This document shows positions 51,790-62,610 of a stretch of DNA of 64,000 nt, one piece after another (the stretch's first letter is position 1; every line of letters starts with the position of its first letter). Under the pieces are notes generated by a model. The model was given only the letters and a program-made list of their open reading frames with translations, had not been told where the DNA came from and did not search any database. Both the position numbers and the translations under genes were made by a program. Origin of the DNA: Nitrospira sp. (GTDB lineage: Bacteria; Nitrospirota; Nitrospiria; Nitrospirales; Nitrospiraceae); the NCBI GenBank assembly GCA_024760545.1, contig CP060501.1, positions 1,649,501 through 1,713,500 on the forward strand. Direction: 5' to 3'.

Positions 51790-52876
51790 GTGTCACTCCC
51801 ATCAGCGCGTAACATTCACTGACGATCACTTTGCCGGCATCGATTCGTCGCATCTCCAAACTTTTGCGTTGCATCCTCTCCAACTGTTGCGGGTCCGATA
51901 GGACGGCTCCGATCGTCTCGCTCAATTTCATCCCGGTCAGCTCCGCCTGAGGAAGCACAATGGCTCCCCCAGCCGCTTCCATCGCCCGAGCATTCTTCAT
52001 CTGGTGATCATAAATCGCCGTGGGTAACGGAATCAGAATCGCGGCCTTGCCACAGGCGGTCAGTTCGGCGATGGTCATCGCACCCGCACGAGCCACCACC
52101 AAATCGGCGGTGCGCAGAACAGCGGGCATGTCATAAAGAAATGGGACCACCGTGGCTTGTACCCCCTGGATTCGGTAAGCCTCGCTGACTCGTTCACAAT
52201 CTCCTTCCCCGGTTTGATGCGTGATAGAGAGGCCGGGGAAACGGTTCTTCAATTGAGTCAAGCCCTCCATCACCGCGGTATTGATGGCCCTCGCACCTTG
52301 GCTTCCTCCGAAAATCAGCAAGTGCCGGCTAGCCTGCTCGGTTGCTTGATCACGGAGGTCTGATTGCGCCAGGAACTCTTGTCGGATCGGCGTCCCAACC
52401 ACACGCACTTTTTGAGAATCAAAGGAGGTCCCGGCCGATTCAAACGCCAAAAAGATCCGCTGTGCAAACGGAGCCACGACTTTGTTGGCCAAGCCGGGAT
52501 ACGCATTTGGCTCCAGAATCACCCGAGGAACCCTTTTCAAGACAGCGGCTGCCAACATGCTTGGACTCGTATAGCCTCCCACACCGATCACGAGATTCGC
52601 CTGCCGACTTCTCAGAATTTCACACGACTGCCAGATCCCGATGGGGACGGACAACACACCGCGAATGATATCCAGCAATCCCTTCCCCATCACCGGCTTG
52701 GCCGTGATCAGCGCCAATTCAAATCCCTCATGAGCGAGCACCCGAGTCTCAATTCCCCGCGCGGTTCCGACAAAGAGAATCTTTGTGGAAGAATCCCGAT
52801 GTAAAAACTCCCGCGCCAGCGCGACGGCTGGATAGAGATGCCCGCCGGTCCCCCCTGCGGCGATTACGATCGTCAT
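51752..52876 (-). CDS. murG: Lipid II-forming GlcNAc transferase MurG
   Basis: MurG adds GlcNAc to lipid I. The start at 52876 gives 374 aa beginning MTIVIAAGGTGGHLYPAVAL, with the conserved GGTGGH, VGVGGYTSPSML in the middle and HQTGEGDCERV plus AGAMTIAELTACGKAAILIPLP in the UDP-sugar domain. It overlaps the ftsW stop by 4 nt (ATGA). The frame stays open upstream through ftsW but that part is not murG. Confidence 0.96.
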   Translation of the reverse strand: MTIVIAAGGTGGHLYPAVALAREFLHRDSSTKILFVGTARGIETRVLAHEGFELALITAKPVMGKGLLDIIRGVLSVPIGIWQSCEILRSRQANLVIGVGGYTSPSMLAAAVLKRVPRVILEPNAYPGLANKVVAPFAQRIFLAFESAGTSFDSQKVRVVGTPIRQEFLAQSDLRDQATEQASRHLLIFGGSQGARAINTAVMEGLTQLKNRFPGLSITHQTGEGDCERVSEAYRIQGVQATVVPFLYDMPAVLRTADLVVARAGAMTIAELTACGKAAILIPLPTAIYDHQMKNARAMEAAGGAIVLPQAELTGMKLSETIGAVLSDPQQLERMQRKSLEMRRIDAGKVIVSECYALMGVTHDINRSIGAAGG

Positions 52877-54078
52877 CGTCGATTCGACCAACCACGCCCA
52901 CCCCGAGGTCTCATCTCTTCTCGTCCGGCCTGCCGATCCCTTGAGATGTTCAGCAAGATCCCCACACCGGCCAGGCTCATGACCAACGAAGAACCGCCAT
53001 AACTGACGAAGGGCAACGTGAGTCCCTTCGTCGGCAACAACCCCGTCACCACGCAGGCATTGACCAACGCCTGGGTGCCGATAAGCGTCGTGATACCGAT
53101 CCCAAGGTAGCGCCCGAACGGGATACGCGCCCGGGTGGAGATCTGAAATCCGCGGACGACAAACAGTATGAACAAAAGAATGATGATGCCCGTCCCGGCA
53201 AAGCCCAGTTCCTCGCCCACAAGCGCCAACACAAAGTCTGTGTGCGCTTCGGGGAGAAAGAACAGTTTCTGCTTGCTTTCTCCCAACCCGACACCGAACA
53301 GTCCTCCGCTTCCAAATGCCAAGAACGATTGGGTAATTTGGAATCCCGTATCCGACGCATCTTTCCACGGTTCCAGGAACGCCATGAGCCGCTGGCGCCG
53401 ATAGCTGGAGCTCAGGACAAGCACCAAACCGATCGGCACGGCACAGAGCGCCAACGTCGAGAGGTGAGACAGACGCGCACCGCCGACGAACAAGAGGCCG
53501 CCTGTCACAAGCCCCAGGACCACTACCGTCCCCATATCCGGTTCCAAGAGGATCAGCCCGCTGAGAACGCCGATCACCAGAAGCGCCGGCAGCAACCCTG
53601 TCGAAAAGGATTGGAGCCGATCCTCCTTTCTTGCCAGATATGCTGCGAGATAGATCACACCGATCAATTTCACCATTTCGGCCGGCTGAATCGAAATAGG
53701 CCCCAGCCTCAGCCAACGCCGGGCTCCTTTCGCTGCGACACCGATCGATGGAATCAATACGATGATCAGCAACGCCGTGACGAGACCCAGGAGCGGAAGA
53801 GACAGCCGTTTCCACCAGATGTAATCGACACGGGATGCCACGTGCAGCAGCATCAACCCGAACACCAGCCAGGCGAGTTGCCGTTTGAGGTAGTACCAGG
53901 AATCGTGGAATCGATTGCCCGCCACCACCGCGCTCGCGCTGAACACCATCACGAGGCCGACAAACGCCAGGATGAGCGTCACGAACAGCAAGAGGTGATC
54001 CATACCGACCCGCTTTGACGCCTGCGGAGCAGCGGTAGACCACGGCAATGCCAGGGTCCCTGCAGATCTCTGTGACAT
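52873..54078 (-). CDS. ftsW: Peptidoglycan polymerase FtsW (SEDS family)
   Basis: FtsW is the division-specific glycan polymerase that works with FtsI. The 401-aa membrane protein shows FSASAVVAG, QLAWLVFGLML, RRWLRLGPISIQPAEMVKL (SEDS signature), LLEPDMGT and PFVSYGGSSLV, with about ten helices. A start at 54078 adds about 25 residues before MDHLLLFVTLI (54003); which is used is not clear. It follows murD by 36 bp. Confidence 0.95.
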   Translation of the reverse strand: MSQRSAGTLALPWSTAAPQASKRVGMDHLLLFVTLILAFVGLVMVFSASAVVAGNRFHDSWYYLKRQLAWLVFGLMLLHVASRVDYIWWKRLSLPLLGLVTALLIIVLIPSIGVAAKGARRWLRLGPISIQPAEMVKLIGVIYLAAYLARKEDRLQSFSTGLLPALLVIGVLSGLILLEPDMGTVVVLGLVTGGLLFVGGARLSHLSTLALCAVPIGLVLVLSSSYRRQRLMAFLEPWKDASDTGFQITQSFLAFGSGGLFGVGLGESKQKLFFLPEAHTDFVLALVGEELGFAGTGIIILLFILFVVRGFQISTRARIPFGRYLGIGITTLIGTQALVNACVVTGLLPTKGLTLPFVSYGGSSLVMSLAGVGILLNISRDRQAGREEMRPRGGRGWSNRR

Positions 54079-54114
54079 CGTGCGGTGTCAACGCTCCTCT
54101 GCCTTGTCGTCGGT

Positions 54115-55524
54115 TTACGCCGGCAAGGATTCCACGAGGGCCTTAAACTGACGCCCTCGATCTTGGTAATCCGCAAACATGTCGAAACTCGCGCAGGCCG
54201 GTGATAGAAGCACTACGTCACCTGCGTCCGCTCCCGATGCCGCCGATTCGACGGCGTCACGCAAGGAGCTTGCTCGCTCGATCCCTTGATACCCCTTCAT
54301 CGCATTCGCAATCAGCGGAGCCGCCTCGCCGATCAGAAGCAGTCGCTTCACTCGCTGACGGATTGCAGGAACGAGCCGGGAGAAGTCTCCCCCCTTGTCG
54401 CGGCCACCGGCGATGAGCCAGATCGGCTGATCGATGCTCTCTAACGCCTTGAGCGTGGCATCCACGTTGGTTCCTTTGGAGTCGTTGATGAACCGTACGC
54501 CTCGTCGCTCCCGAACGACTTCCAACGCGTGCTCCAATCCGGGGAAGTCCTTGAGCGCCTGACGAATGATACTGAGAGGACATCCGCTCAGCAGGGCATA
54601 GGTTGCGGCCACCATCGCGTTCTCGATGTTGTGATTGCCGATAATCTTGATCTCGCTCCGTCCGCATACTTCCTGAGTCCGCCCCTCGATGGTGATCATG
54701 ATGCGATCGCGATCAAGATATGCCCCACCGGCCAGTTCGTGAGGCAACGAGTGGGTCCTCGTGAACCCCAGCGTGCGAGCCCTCACGTTCCGCCGTAATG
54801 GAGCGACTCGTGGATCGTCCAGGTTGAAGAGGGCGTAATCCGACGCAGTTTGGTTCTCGAAAATCCGGTTCTTGGCGGCGACATATTCGTCGATCGACCC
54901 ATAACGATCCTGATGGTCCACGGTCACATTGAGAATCCCGGCGATCCATGGATGGAACTGCTCCACCGTTTCAAGCTGGAAACTGGACACCTCCACCACT
55001 AAGGCGTCGTATGGGCAGGATCGGCCGTGCTTTATGGCCTGCAAGGATTGTAGGGCAGCTTCACTGAACGCCGTCCCAAGGTTCCCGCCGACAAAGACGC
55101 GTTTTCCGCTCTCCTGCAACATCTTCCCGATCAGCGTGACCGTCGTGCTCTTTCCGTTTGTACCGGTCAGCGCCAGGATCGGAGCGGAAAGAAACCGCGA
55201 GCCAAGATCAAGCTCACTGATGACCTTCACCCCTCGCCCACGTACCCGTTCAAGGGCCTCCATCCGATAGGGGACTCCCGGGCTGATGACCACCAATTCG
55301 GCGGTGTCGAGCGCCGATTCATAGCTGTTGCCCAGAACGAAACGGATCGTCGCCTGGTCCAATGATCCAAGCAGACCGAGCAGCTCTCCTCTCTCCTTAC
55401 GGTCAGCCACCGTGACCAGCGCGCCGGCCTCCTGCAATAAGCGGGCGGCTGCGAGGCCGCTCCGTGCAAGTCCGACAACCGTCACGTGTGCTCCTGCCAG
55501 TTGCATGGTGTCCGTCCCCACCAT
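54115..55524 (-). CDS. murD: UDP-N-acetylmuramoylalanine-D-glutamate ligase
   Basis: MurD adds D-Glu. ATG 55524 ([23 protein letters not shown]) has GAGGTG 6 bp upstream; an ATG at 55530 is an alternative. The product is 469 aa with [31 protein letters not shown] and the C-terminal [19 protein letters not shown]. It lies at the mraY stop. Confidence 0.95.
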   Translation of the reverse strand: MVGTDTMQLAGAHVTVVGLARSGLAAARLLQEAGALVTVADRKERGELLGLLGSLDQATIRFVLGNSYESALDTAELVVISPGVPYRMEALERVRGRGVKVISELDLGSRFLSAPILALTGTNGKSTTVTLIGKMLQESGKRVFVGGNLGTAFSEAALQSLQAIKHGRSCPYDALVVEVSSFQLETVEQFHPWIAGILNVTVDHQDRYGSIDEYVAAKNRIFENQTASDYALFNLDDPRVAPLRRNVRARTLGFTRTHSLPHELAGGAYLDRDRIMITIEGRTQEVCGRSEIKIIGNHNIENAMVAATYALLSGCPLSIIRQALKDFPGLEHALEVVRERRGVRFINDSKGTNVDATLKALESIDQPIWLIAGGRDKGGDFSRLVPAIRQRVKRLLLIGEAAPLIANAMKGYQGIERASSLRDAVESAASGADAGDVVLLSPACASFDMFADYQDRGRQFKALVESLPA

Positions 55525-55529
55525 CCTCA

Positions 55530-56606
55530 TCACCTCAACTTGAGTGTGCTCAGGCTCAGCAACGCCAGAAGAATGGCGATGATCCACAGACGTACGACGA
55601 CTTTGGGCTCTTCCCAACCTTTCATCTCAAAGTGGTGGTGAATCGGCGCCATGAGAAAGATCCGCTTCCCCCGGGATTTGAACGAGGCCACTTGAAAAAT
55701 CACCGACACGGCTTCGATCACGAAGACACCGCCGACCATCAGCAACAACAATTCATGCTTGCTGATCACGGCGACCGTTCCAAGGGCCGCTCCAAGCGGA
55801 AGCGACCCGACATCGCCCATAAACACCGAGGCCGGGTAGGTATTGAACCAGAGGAACCCCAGGCTTGAGCCCAACATGGCTGCCGTAAAAACCGCCAATT
55901 CTCCCGCCCCCTCGATGTGAGGAATCAGGAGATACTCCGACATCAATCGATGGCCGGTGACATAGGCCACGACAGTGTATGCCAATGCCGCGATCATGAC
56001 CGGCCCAACGGCCAGTCCATCGAGACCGTCCGTAAGATTGACGGCATTGGAACTGCCGACGATCACCAGGATGGCAAAGACCACGTAAAACCATCCCAAA
56101 TCCGGCATGAAATTCTTGAAAAACGGCACGCTGAGCTTGGTGTTATAACCGGGCAATGAATACAGAATCAGCGCGACGACGAGCGCAACCGCTATCTGTG
56201 CCGTAAACTTTTGCGCCGCCGACAGTCCCTTCGACTGGGCTTTGATGAATTTGAGGTAGTCATCCGCAAAACCGATGGCACAGAACCCCAACGTCGCCAC
56301 AAGAACCAGCCAGATGTGGGGTCGCGAGATATCGGCCCAGAGCAACGTCGACAGAGTCACGGCAAAGATGATGAGGATTCCCCCCATCGTGGGTGTCCCG
56401 CTCTTGGCCAAATGCCGTTTCGGTCCATCGTCGCGTATTTGTTGACCCAGCTTGATCTCTTGGAGCTTTCGGATCACCCAGGGCGCGAGAATAAATGCGA
56501 TCAGAAATGCAGTCACTGCGGCATAGATGATGCGAAAGCTCAGGTAGCGAAACACATTCAGAAAGGAAAATTCGGTGTGGAGCGGATAGAGCCAGATATA
56601 CAGCAT
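55530..56606 (-). CDS. mraY: Phospho-N-acetylmuramoyl-pentapeptide transferase
   Basis: MraY makes lipid I at the membrane. The 358-aa protein has about ten helices and the family motifs [49 protein letters not shown] and [20 protein letters not shown]. It lies 14 bp after murF. Confidence 0.97.
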   Translation of the reverse strand: MLYIWLYPLHTEFSFLNVFRYLSFRIIYAAVTAFLIAFILAPWVIRKLQEIKLGQQIRDDGPKRHLAKSGTPTMGGILIIFAVTLSTLLWADISRPHIWLVLVATLGFCAIGFADDYLKFIKAQSKGLSAAQKFTAQIAVALVVALILYSLPGYNTKLSVPFFKNFMPDLGWFYVVFAILVIVGSSNAVNLTDGLDGLAVGPVMIAALAYTVVAYVTGHRLMSEYLLIPHIEGAGELAVFTAAMLGSSLGFLWFNTYPASVFMGDVGSLPLGAALGTVAVISKHELLLLMVGGVFVIEAVSVIFQVASFKSRGKRIFLMAPIHHHFEMKGWEEPKVVVRLWIIAILLALLSLSTLKLR

Positions 56607-56620
56607 AGTATGGACGATTC

Positions 56621-58069
56621 TTACGAAGCCTTCTTTGCCGAGCGTTTGATTCCCTGGAGTGCGTCCGCCACGAGTTCTAACCTCATCCCGCGAGACGCCT
56701 TGATCAGCACGACATCTCCTGCTTTGACGATGGCTTTCACAGCAGCGGCAGCAGTTCGTGCATCCCGCGCTTCGAAAATGTGAGTGTGATCAAGCCCCGC
56801 CTGCCGTGCCCCTTTAGCAATGCTTCGGCCTAACGCGCCGCAAGCCACAAGTTGATCGACCCCATGACGCGCCACAAATCCGCCGACCTCTTCGTGCATC
56901 TGAACGGCGTTCGGACCGAGTTCCAGCATGTCTCCCAAAACTGCGATCTTTTTTCGGTTCGTTCCAGCTTGCGCGAGCAGCTGCACTGCCGCTTTCATGG
57001 AGGCTGGGTTGGCATTGTAACAGTCGATGATCAGCTTCACGCCGCGATTGACCAACACCTGCGACCGCATGGCAGCGGGTCGAAAATGGGAGAGTCCCTG
57101 AGCGATGACCGCTCCAGGAAGACCCAAAACTGATCCGACCGCTCCTGCGGCCAGAGCATTGGTGACGTTGTGCTCCCCTTGGACTCGAATATGAACGATC
57201 GTATGCCGTACCTTTCCTGGGAGCAGAAGACGAAAGATCGTCCCGTTGCGCCCGTCGGATTTCACATCCATCGCACGGACGTCGGCCTTCGATGAAAACC
57301 CAAACGACACCACCCGACATCGAGCTCTCGCGGCAAGATAATCAAAGTACGCATCATCGGCGTTGAGAATCGCCGTCCCGTCGGCCGGGAGCAGATCGAG
57401 CAACTCCCCTTTCGCTTGAGCGGATGCGTCCATACTCCCGAAAAACTCGAGATGGTCGGGACCGATATTCGTAATAATCCCGATCGTGGGCCGAACGATT
57501 TCGCAGAGCCTGGTCGTCTGACCGAGGTTATCGACCCCCATCTCGATGACGGCCCCTTTGTGCCGATCATTGAGGCGAAGCAAGGTCTGCGGAACTCCCA
57601 ACCGGTTGTTCAGGTTCCCCTCGGTCTTGAGGATTTTCCAGTGATGCGCCATGACGCTCGCGACCATTTCCTTCGTCGTCGTCTTGCCGTTACTTCCTGT
57701 GACCGCGACGACAGGAATCTGAAATCGGCTCCGGTGGTAGGCGGCCAACTGCTGGTAGGCAAAGAGCGGATCGCGCACACCCAGAATAAACGGTGCCGTG
57801 CGTTTCGAGCCTGGCTTGAGGGCAAGCCTCGAAACATCGTAGGAATCGAGCACGATGGCGCCGGCCGCTCCGCGCGACAGCGCCGTCGCTACGAAGTTGT
57901 GTCCGTCAAATCGATCTCCTCGTATCGCCAGAAAGAGATCGCCCGGCTGGAGAGACCGAGTATCGAGGCTGATGCGGCGTATGCGCTGCTTCGTCCACCC
58001 GGCTCCTCCGCCGGCCAAGACTCGATCGCTGATCACTTCCCGCAATTCTTCGACGGTAAACAGCGCCAT
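56621..58069 (-). CDS. murF: UDP-MurNAc-tripeptide-D-Ala-D-Ala ligase
   Basis: MurF adds the D-Ala-D-Ala dipeptide. ATG 58069 (MALFTVEELREVISDRVLAGG) gives 482 aa. A GTG at 58087 would add six residues. It has AVTGSNGKTTTKEMVASVM, NIGPDHLEFFGSM, DCYNANPASMKAAV and VLIKASRGMRLE. It follows murE by 40 bp. Confidence 0.95.
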   Translation of the reverse strand: MALFTVEELREVISDRVLAGGGAGWTKQRIRRISLDTRSLQPGDLFLAIRGDRFDGHNFVATALSRGAAGAIVLDSYDVSRLALKPGSKRTAPFILGVRDPLFAYQQLAAYHRSRFQIPVVAVTGSNGKTTTKEMVASVMAHHWKILKTEGNLNNRLGVPQTLLRLNDRHKGAVIEMGVDNLGQTTRLCEIVRPTIGIITNIGPDHLEFFGSMDASAQAKGELLDLLPADGTAILNADDAYFDYLAARARCRVVSFGFSSKADVRAMDVKSDGRNGTIFRLLLPGKVRHTIVHIRVQGEHNVTNALAAGAVGSVLGLPGAVIAQGLSHFRPAAMRSQVLVNRGVKLIIDCYNANPASMKAAVQLLAQAGTNRKKIAVLGDMLELGPNAVQMHEEVGGFVARHGVDQLVACGALGRSIAKGARQAGLDHTHIFEARDARTAAAAVKAIVKAGDVVLIKASRGMRLELVADALQGIKRSAKKAS

Positions 58070-58109
58070 CTGGATGCTTCCCTGCACCGACCGGTTCCTA
58101 TACCTTGAG

Positions 58110-59624
58110 CTAGACGCGGACGCCGAGTCGTTCGATCGCGTCGCGCGCGACTTCGCGATCGTCGAAATGAAACTTCTGTGTGCCGATGATCTGGTAATCC
58201 TCGTGCCCTTTGCCGGCGATCAACACCATATCTCCTGCGCGGGCTTCCCGCACAGCTTCCTTAATGGCCTCCCGTCGATCAGCTACTTTTCGATATTGGA
58301 CGTGTGACCGTTGTCGCAGTGCGTCGATTACTCCGACCTCTACTTGTTCGAGAATGGCGTGGGGATCCTCGGTCCGAGGATTGTCCGAAGTGAGAATCAC
58401 GACATCACTGTAGCCCACTGCCGCTGCTCCCATCTTCGGCCTCTTCCCCCGATCGCGATCTCCACCGCACCCAAACACCGTGATAATGCGTCCGGTCTTC
58501 AGCACTTGTGCGGCCGTCAGCAGCCGGACGAGAGCGTCTTCGGTATGGGCATAATCCACGACGACTGTAAACGGCTGCCCCGCCATGACACGTTCAAACC
58601 GTCCCGGCACATTGATCACCCTATCCACAGCCTGACGGATTTGATCGGGTGTCGCCCCTTCGTGAAGCGCCACTCCGATAGCAGCCAGTAAGTTGTAGAC
58701 GTTATGCTCACCCACAAGATGACTCTCCACGGGAAAGTTTCCGACCGGAGTCGCAGCGGTAAAGGATGTCCCCTGAAGCGACAACCGTACCGCTTCGGCA
58801 CGCAAATCCGCTTTGTTCTTTAACGCATAGGTCCAAACCGGGGCAGGGCACTGCTCGGCAATACGGTTCCCATAGGAGTCATCCGCGTTGACGATGGCCC
58901 GCTTATTCGCCTTGTGTCCTCCGGTCAATCCGGTAAAGAGTCGCAACTTTGCCTGAAAGTACTCCTCCATCGTCTTGTGAAAATCGAGATGATCCTGCGT
59001 CAGATTCGAAAAAACGGCCACGTCGTATTCGCATCCACTCGTGCGATCCTGCGCCAAGGCATGAGAAGATACTTCCATCACGGCGGTGGCACACCCGGCA
59101 GCCACCATCTTGTCGAGCAGCTGCTGTAATTCGAGGGCACCGGGAGTCGTGTGCGCTGCCGGTATCGTATTCCCGCCGATCTGATACGCAACAGTTCCTA
59201 TCAATCCCACTTGGCGGCCCAACGCTTCCAACAGGGCTTTGCAGACATACGTCGTGGTGGTCTTACCGTTCGTCCCCGTGACACCGATCATCCGAATCTG
59301 CGAGGATGGCTCTCCATAGAACCGGCTCCCCAGAAGCCCGAGCGCCTTCCGGGAATCCTCAACCTGTACGAACGGAACGGAAACCTCACACGCCGGCTGC
59401 TGCGTAACCAGCGCTGCCATCCCCCCCCTCATTGCCGCCGGAATGAAGTGGTGCCCATCGACCCGTTCTCCTTTCACGGCGACAAAGAGGCTTCCGGCCG
59501 AGACGGCTCGAGAATCATCGGTGATGGCGCTTATCGACACGCCGAGATCTCCGTGCTGTTCAAGAATCCTCACATGTCCTTCAAGCGCTTGAAGCATGGT
59601 TGCAAAGGTCATCGGCATTTCCAA
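58110..59624 (-). CDS. murE: UDP-MurNAc-dipeptide:meso-diaminopimelate ligase
   Basis: MurE adds the third stem-peptide residue. The 504-aa ligase has GVTGTNGKTTTTYVCKALL, MEVSSHALAQDRTSG and VDYAHTEDALVRLL. The motif TSDNPRTEDP is the DNPR signature tied to meso-diaminopimelate, so the cell wall is predicted to be DAP-type. It lies 6 bp after ftsI. Confidence 0.96.
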   Translation of the reverse strand: MEMPMTFATMLQALEGHVRILEQHGDLGVSISAITDDSRAVSAGSLFVAVKGERVDGHHFIPAAMRGGMAALVTQQPACEVSVPFVQVEDSRKALGLLGSRFYGEPSSQIRMIGVTGTNGKTTTTYVCKALLEALGRQVGLIGTVAYQIGGNTIPAAHTTPGALELQQLLDKMVAAGCATAVMEVSSHALAQDRTSGCEYDVAVFSNLTQDHLDFHKTMEEYFQAKLRLFTGLTGGHKANKRAIVNADDSYGNRIAEQCPAPVWTYALKNKADLRAEAVRLSLQGTSFTAATPVGNFPVESHLVGEHNVYNLLAAIGVALHEGATPDQIRQAVDRVINVPGRFERVMAGQPFTVVVDYAHTEDALVRLLTAAQVLKTGRIITVFGCGGDRDRGKRPKMGAAAVGYSDVVILTSDNPRTEDPHAILEQVEVGVIDALRQRSHVQYRKVADRREAIKEAVREARAGDMVLIAGKGHEDYQIIGTQKFHFDDREVARDAIERLGVRV

Positions 59625-59630
59625 GTACGA

Positions 59631-61349
59631 TCACGATTTCCGTGGAGCCATCGCCAACGTGACCGGCTCATTCGAGGACACGCCCAAGTAACCTAACACC
59701 TGCTCGCCGACACGACTGAATATCGGAGCAGCCACTGTCCCGCCCCAGGCTTCACCCTGAGGTTCGTCGATGACCACAATCATGGCAAGCCGCGGGCTGT
59801 CTGCCGGGACATATCCCGCGAATGAAGACACGAATCGAGAGTTCGAATAGGTTCCTGTCCGAGGATCGATCTTTTGAGCCGTTCCGGTTTTCCCAGCGAC
59901 CCTGAATCCAGGAATGGCCGCCTTCACCCCGGTGCCGTCCGTGACGACGCCTTCAAGAATCTTCGTCACGCTATGGGCGGTTTCCGGAGAAATCACGCGT
60001 CGCTTCACCTGAGGAGGCACCTGTTTAATGATATGACCCTCAGCGTCTCGGATTTCTGAAACCACGTAGGGCTTCATCAGCACACCGCCGTTTGCAAGAG
60101 CGCCGACAGCGGATACCATTTGAATCGGCGTGACACCGATCTCCTGCCCCATTGAAATAGACGCGACGGAGCGGCGGCCCCAGTCTTTCGGATTCTTGAC
60201 CAACCCCGCCCCTTCTCCGGGAAGATCAATCTCCGTTCGCTGCCCGAATCCGAATGCTTGAAGATAGCGATACAGCCGCTGTTCTCCCAACGCCATGCCG
60301 GTCTTCGCGGCTCCGATGTTACTGGACTTCTGAATAACCTCGGCAAAGGAGATCCACCCCAGCTTTTCATGATCATGAATCACGGTGTTCGCGACAGTCA
60401 TGTGCCCGTGCTCTCCAAACACCATCGTATTCGGCTTCACCACCCGCTCCTCAATGGCGGCCGCAGCCATCATGGCCTTCATGGTTGACCCTGGTTCATA
60501 CGCATCGGTGAGGGCCTTGTTTCGCCAGCGATCAGGACTCAAAGCAGAAACGACATTCGGATCGAATCGCGGGCTGATCGCCATAGCCAGCAGCGCTCCC
60601 GTCTTCGGATCAAGCACAATCATCACACCCGATTTTGCCTGGGCGCGGGAGACGGCATCTTCCAGCTCCCTTTCCGCAATATACTGAATCACCTCATCGA
60701 TCGTGAGCGTGAGACTATGACCCGACGTGGGAGTCCGCTCCATCAAACCCTTGGGGAATACCGTACGTCCGAAGGCATCACGCTGCAGCACCATCATGCG
60801 CTTCTCGCCGTGCAGGGATGATTCGTAGCGACGCTCCACGCCTTCCAATCCTTCGCCGTCCATACCCGCAAAACCCAACACATGCGCGAGGAGTGGTCCT
60901 TTGGGGTAGAATCGCCGCCCTTCCATCACAACCCCGACTCCGTCAAGCGACAAGCGATCAAGTCGGCGCCCCTGCTCAGGGTCCAGTTTTCGAGCCAACC
61001 ATACGAAACTCCGGTCCTGTCGAAGCTTTCTCTCCAACTCATCAATCCGCACATGAAGAACAGGCGACAGCTGCCGAGCAGTCCTGGCGGGACTTTCCAG
61101 CGTCGTGGGGACTCCGAACACGGACGGCACCTCTACGTTCATGGCGAGAATCTTGCCGTGCCGGTCGACAATGGTGCCGCGCGCCCCTTCAAGCGAGACT
61201 GTTTTCTGATGCTGTCGGTCCGCTTTGACGGAGAGTTCAGCCGCCTGCAAAACTTGCAAAGTGACCAGCCGGAACAGAACCACTCCAAACCCACCGAGCA
61301 ACACCAGCAGCAACACGTATCGACGGCCACGAGAGAAAGAACCGGACAC
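59631..61349 (-). CDS. ftsI: Division-specific penicillin-binding protein 3
   Basis: FtsI cross-links septal peptidoglycan. The 572-aa protein has an N-terminal transmembrane helix (about 11-35), a dimerisation domain, and the transpeptidase motifs in order STMK (catalytic Ser, near residue 285), SSN and KTGT. GTG 61349 has GGGAGG upstream and shares 1 nt with the ftsL stop. Confidence 0.96.
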   Translation of the reverse strand: MSGSFSRGRRYVLLLVLLGGFGVVLFRLVTLQVLQAAELSVKADRQHQKTVSLEGARGTIVDRHGKILAMNVEVPSVFGVPTTLESPARTARQLSPVLHVRIDELERKLRQDRSFVWLARKLDPEQGRRLDRLSLDGVGVVMEGRRFYPKGPLLAHVLGFAGMDGEGLEGVERRYESSLHGEKRMMVLQRDAFGRTVFPKGLMERTPTSGHSLTLTIDEVIQYIAERELEDAVSRAQAKSGVMIVLDPKTGALLAMAISPRFDPNVVSALSPDRWRNKALTDAYEPGSTMKAMMAAAAIEERVVKPNTMVFGEHGHMTVANTVIHDHEKLGWISFAEVIQKSSNIGAAKTGMALGEQRLYRYLQAFGFGQRTEIDLPGEGAGLVKNPKDWGRRSVASISMGQEIGVTPIQMVSAVGALANGGVLMKPYVVSEIRDAEGHIIKQVPPQVKRRVISPETAHSVTKILEGVVTDGTGVKAAIPGFRVAGKTGTAQKIDPRTGTYSNSRFVSSFAGYVPADSPRLAMIVVIDEPQGEAWGGTVAAPIFSRVGEQVLGYLGVSSNEPVTLAMAPRKS

Positions 61350-61681
61350 TAGTACCTCCCACTGGGAAGATCATTTCTAGCGACTTTCACTTCGGTCGGC
61401 ACAACGTCTGTGGGCTGGACACCGCTCGGCTTGGTTTGAACCACGATAACCTGACCCTGCTGGGGCAGACTCATACCCAGTTTTTCTGTCGCCACCTTCG
61501 CAATCCGGTCGGACGCACTCAATGCCGAAACCTTGACGCGGAGCTCGTCCCGCTGACGCTCCAACACCGTCTTGTCACGCTTCAACCGTTCGATGTGATA
61601 ACCGACCCGAACCATATCCACGCGCTCCCACACAAACACAAATACCAGACAAAGCCCTATGAGAATGGTGAGAGTCTTCAT
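61349..61681 (-). CDS. ftsL: Cell division protein FtsL
   Basis: The start at 61681 (MKTLTILIGLCLVFVFVWERV) is set by the ATGA overlap with the rsmH stop. A longer frame reaching upstream overlaps rsmH and is not coding. The 110-aa protein has one transmembrane helix and a leucine-zipper-like coiled coil (HIERLKRDKTVLERQRDELRV). It would join FtsB/FtsQ and activate FtsWI. Confidence 0.85.
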   Translation of the reverse strand: MKTLTILIGLCLVFVFVWERVDMVRVGYHIERLKRDKTVLERQRDELRVKVSALSASDRIAKVATEKLGMSLPQQGQVIVVQTKPSGVQPTDVVPTEVKVARNDLPSGRY

Positions 61682-62610
61682 GAAAGCCTCGACTTCGGTT
61701 GATGTTCCGCGACTCGCAACTTGGCGCTTCGCGACCGTGGATTCGCTGCACACTCTTCTGCGGAGGGAAGGATCGGTTTCTTCGTGAGCACTGAAAGCCT
61801 GGCTTCGGTCCCTTGGGCGAGAGACCGGAACGTATGTTTGACAATACGGTCTTCGAGAGAGTGAAAAGAGATCGCGCAGATTCTCCCGCCGGTCGACAGG
61901 ACTTCTGCCGCATCTCGCAGCGACGGCTCCAAGCTCTCCAGTTCTTGATTCACCGCGATGCGAAGGGCCTGAAACGTCCGTGTCGCACAATGGATCCGTC
62001 CATGACGATAAGAAGCCGGCACCGATCGAGCGATGACGGACACGAGCGTCTCTGTAGTCTCGATGAAGCGGCGCTGTCTTTCTTGTACGATCGCTCGAGC
62101 AATGCGCCGCGCATATCGCTCTTCTCCATACTGAAAAATGATGTCGGCGAGTTCGTGTTCCGGAGTGCCATTCACCAAGTCGGCGGCGGTTTGACCTGTC
62201 GTTTGATCCATGCGCATATCGAGCGGGCCTTCTCGCTGAAAGCTGAACCCTCGCGAAGCATCGTTCAGCTGCGGAGACGAGACACCGAAATCGAAGAGCA
62301 CACCGTCCACCGTAGAGACACCGGCTTCGACAAGATGCCGCTTCAAGTCTCGATAGTGTCCTTGGCGCAACACGATGCGTTCACCAAATCGAATCAACCG
62401 CTGCCGACAGAAATCAATCGCCTGGGAATCTCTATCTAGTCCTATGACTCGTGTTCCGGCCGCACTTGATTCCAGAAGCAATTCTGCATGCCCACCATAT
62501 CCCACCGTACAATCAAGAATCGTCATTGGCTGATGCGAAACGAGCCAATAAAGAACTTCCTGACTAAGTACTGGAACATGCACGAATTCATTAACAATAC
62601 TTTCACCCAC
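61678..62610 (-). CDS. rsmH: 16S rRNA (cytosine(1402)-N(4))-methyltransferase
   Basis: RsmH methylates C1402 of 16S rRNA and is usually near the head of the dcw cluster. The 310-aa version begins at GTG 62610. The family core is HVPVLSQEVLYWLV, then LDCTVGYGGHAELLLE and GVLFDFGVSSPQLNDASRGFSF. Start choice is unclear: GTG 62583 would give MHVPVLSQEV, a common N-terminus, and would put the MraZ-like boxes fully in the leader. No good ribosome-binding site is seen for either. Confidence 0.93.
   Translation of the reverse strand: MGESIVNEFVHVPVLSQEVLYWLVSHQPMTILDCTVGYGGHAELLLESSAAGTRVIGLDRDSQAIDFCRQRLIRFGERIVLRQGHYRDLKRHLVEAGVSTVDGVLFDFGVSSPQLNDASRGFSFQREGPLDMRMDQTTGQTAADLVNGTPEHELADIIFQYGEERYARRIARAIVQERQRRFIETTETLVSVIARSVPASYRHGRIHCATRTFQALRIAVNQELESLEPSLRDAAEVLSTGGRICAISFHSLEDRIVKHTFRSLAQGTEARLSVLTKKPILPSAEECAANPRSRSAKLRVAEHQPKSRLS

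Noticed and set aside
51752-54091. A 779-codon open frame on the minus strand covering murG and ftsW
   Set aside because: Only its last 374 codons are murG. The upstream part is an out-of-frame shadow of ftsW with no membrane pattern, and the ATGA overlap sets the murG start.
61349-61990. A 213-codon frame ending as FtsL
   Set aside because: The first 103 codons overlap rsmH in another frame and show no domain. FtsL starts at 61681 by ATGA overlap.
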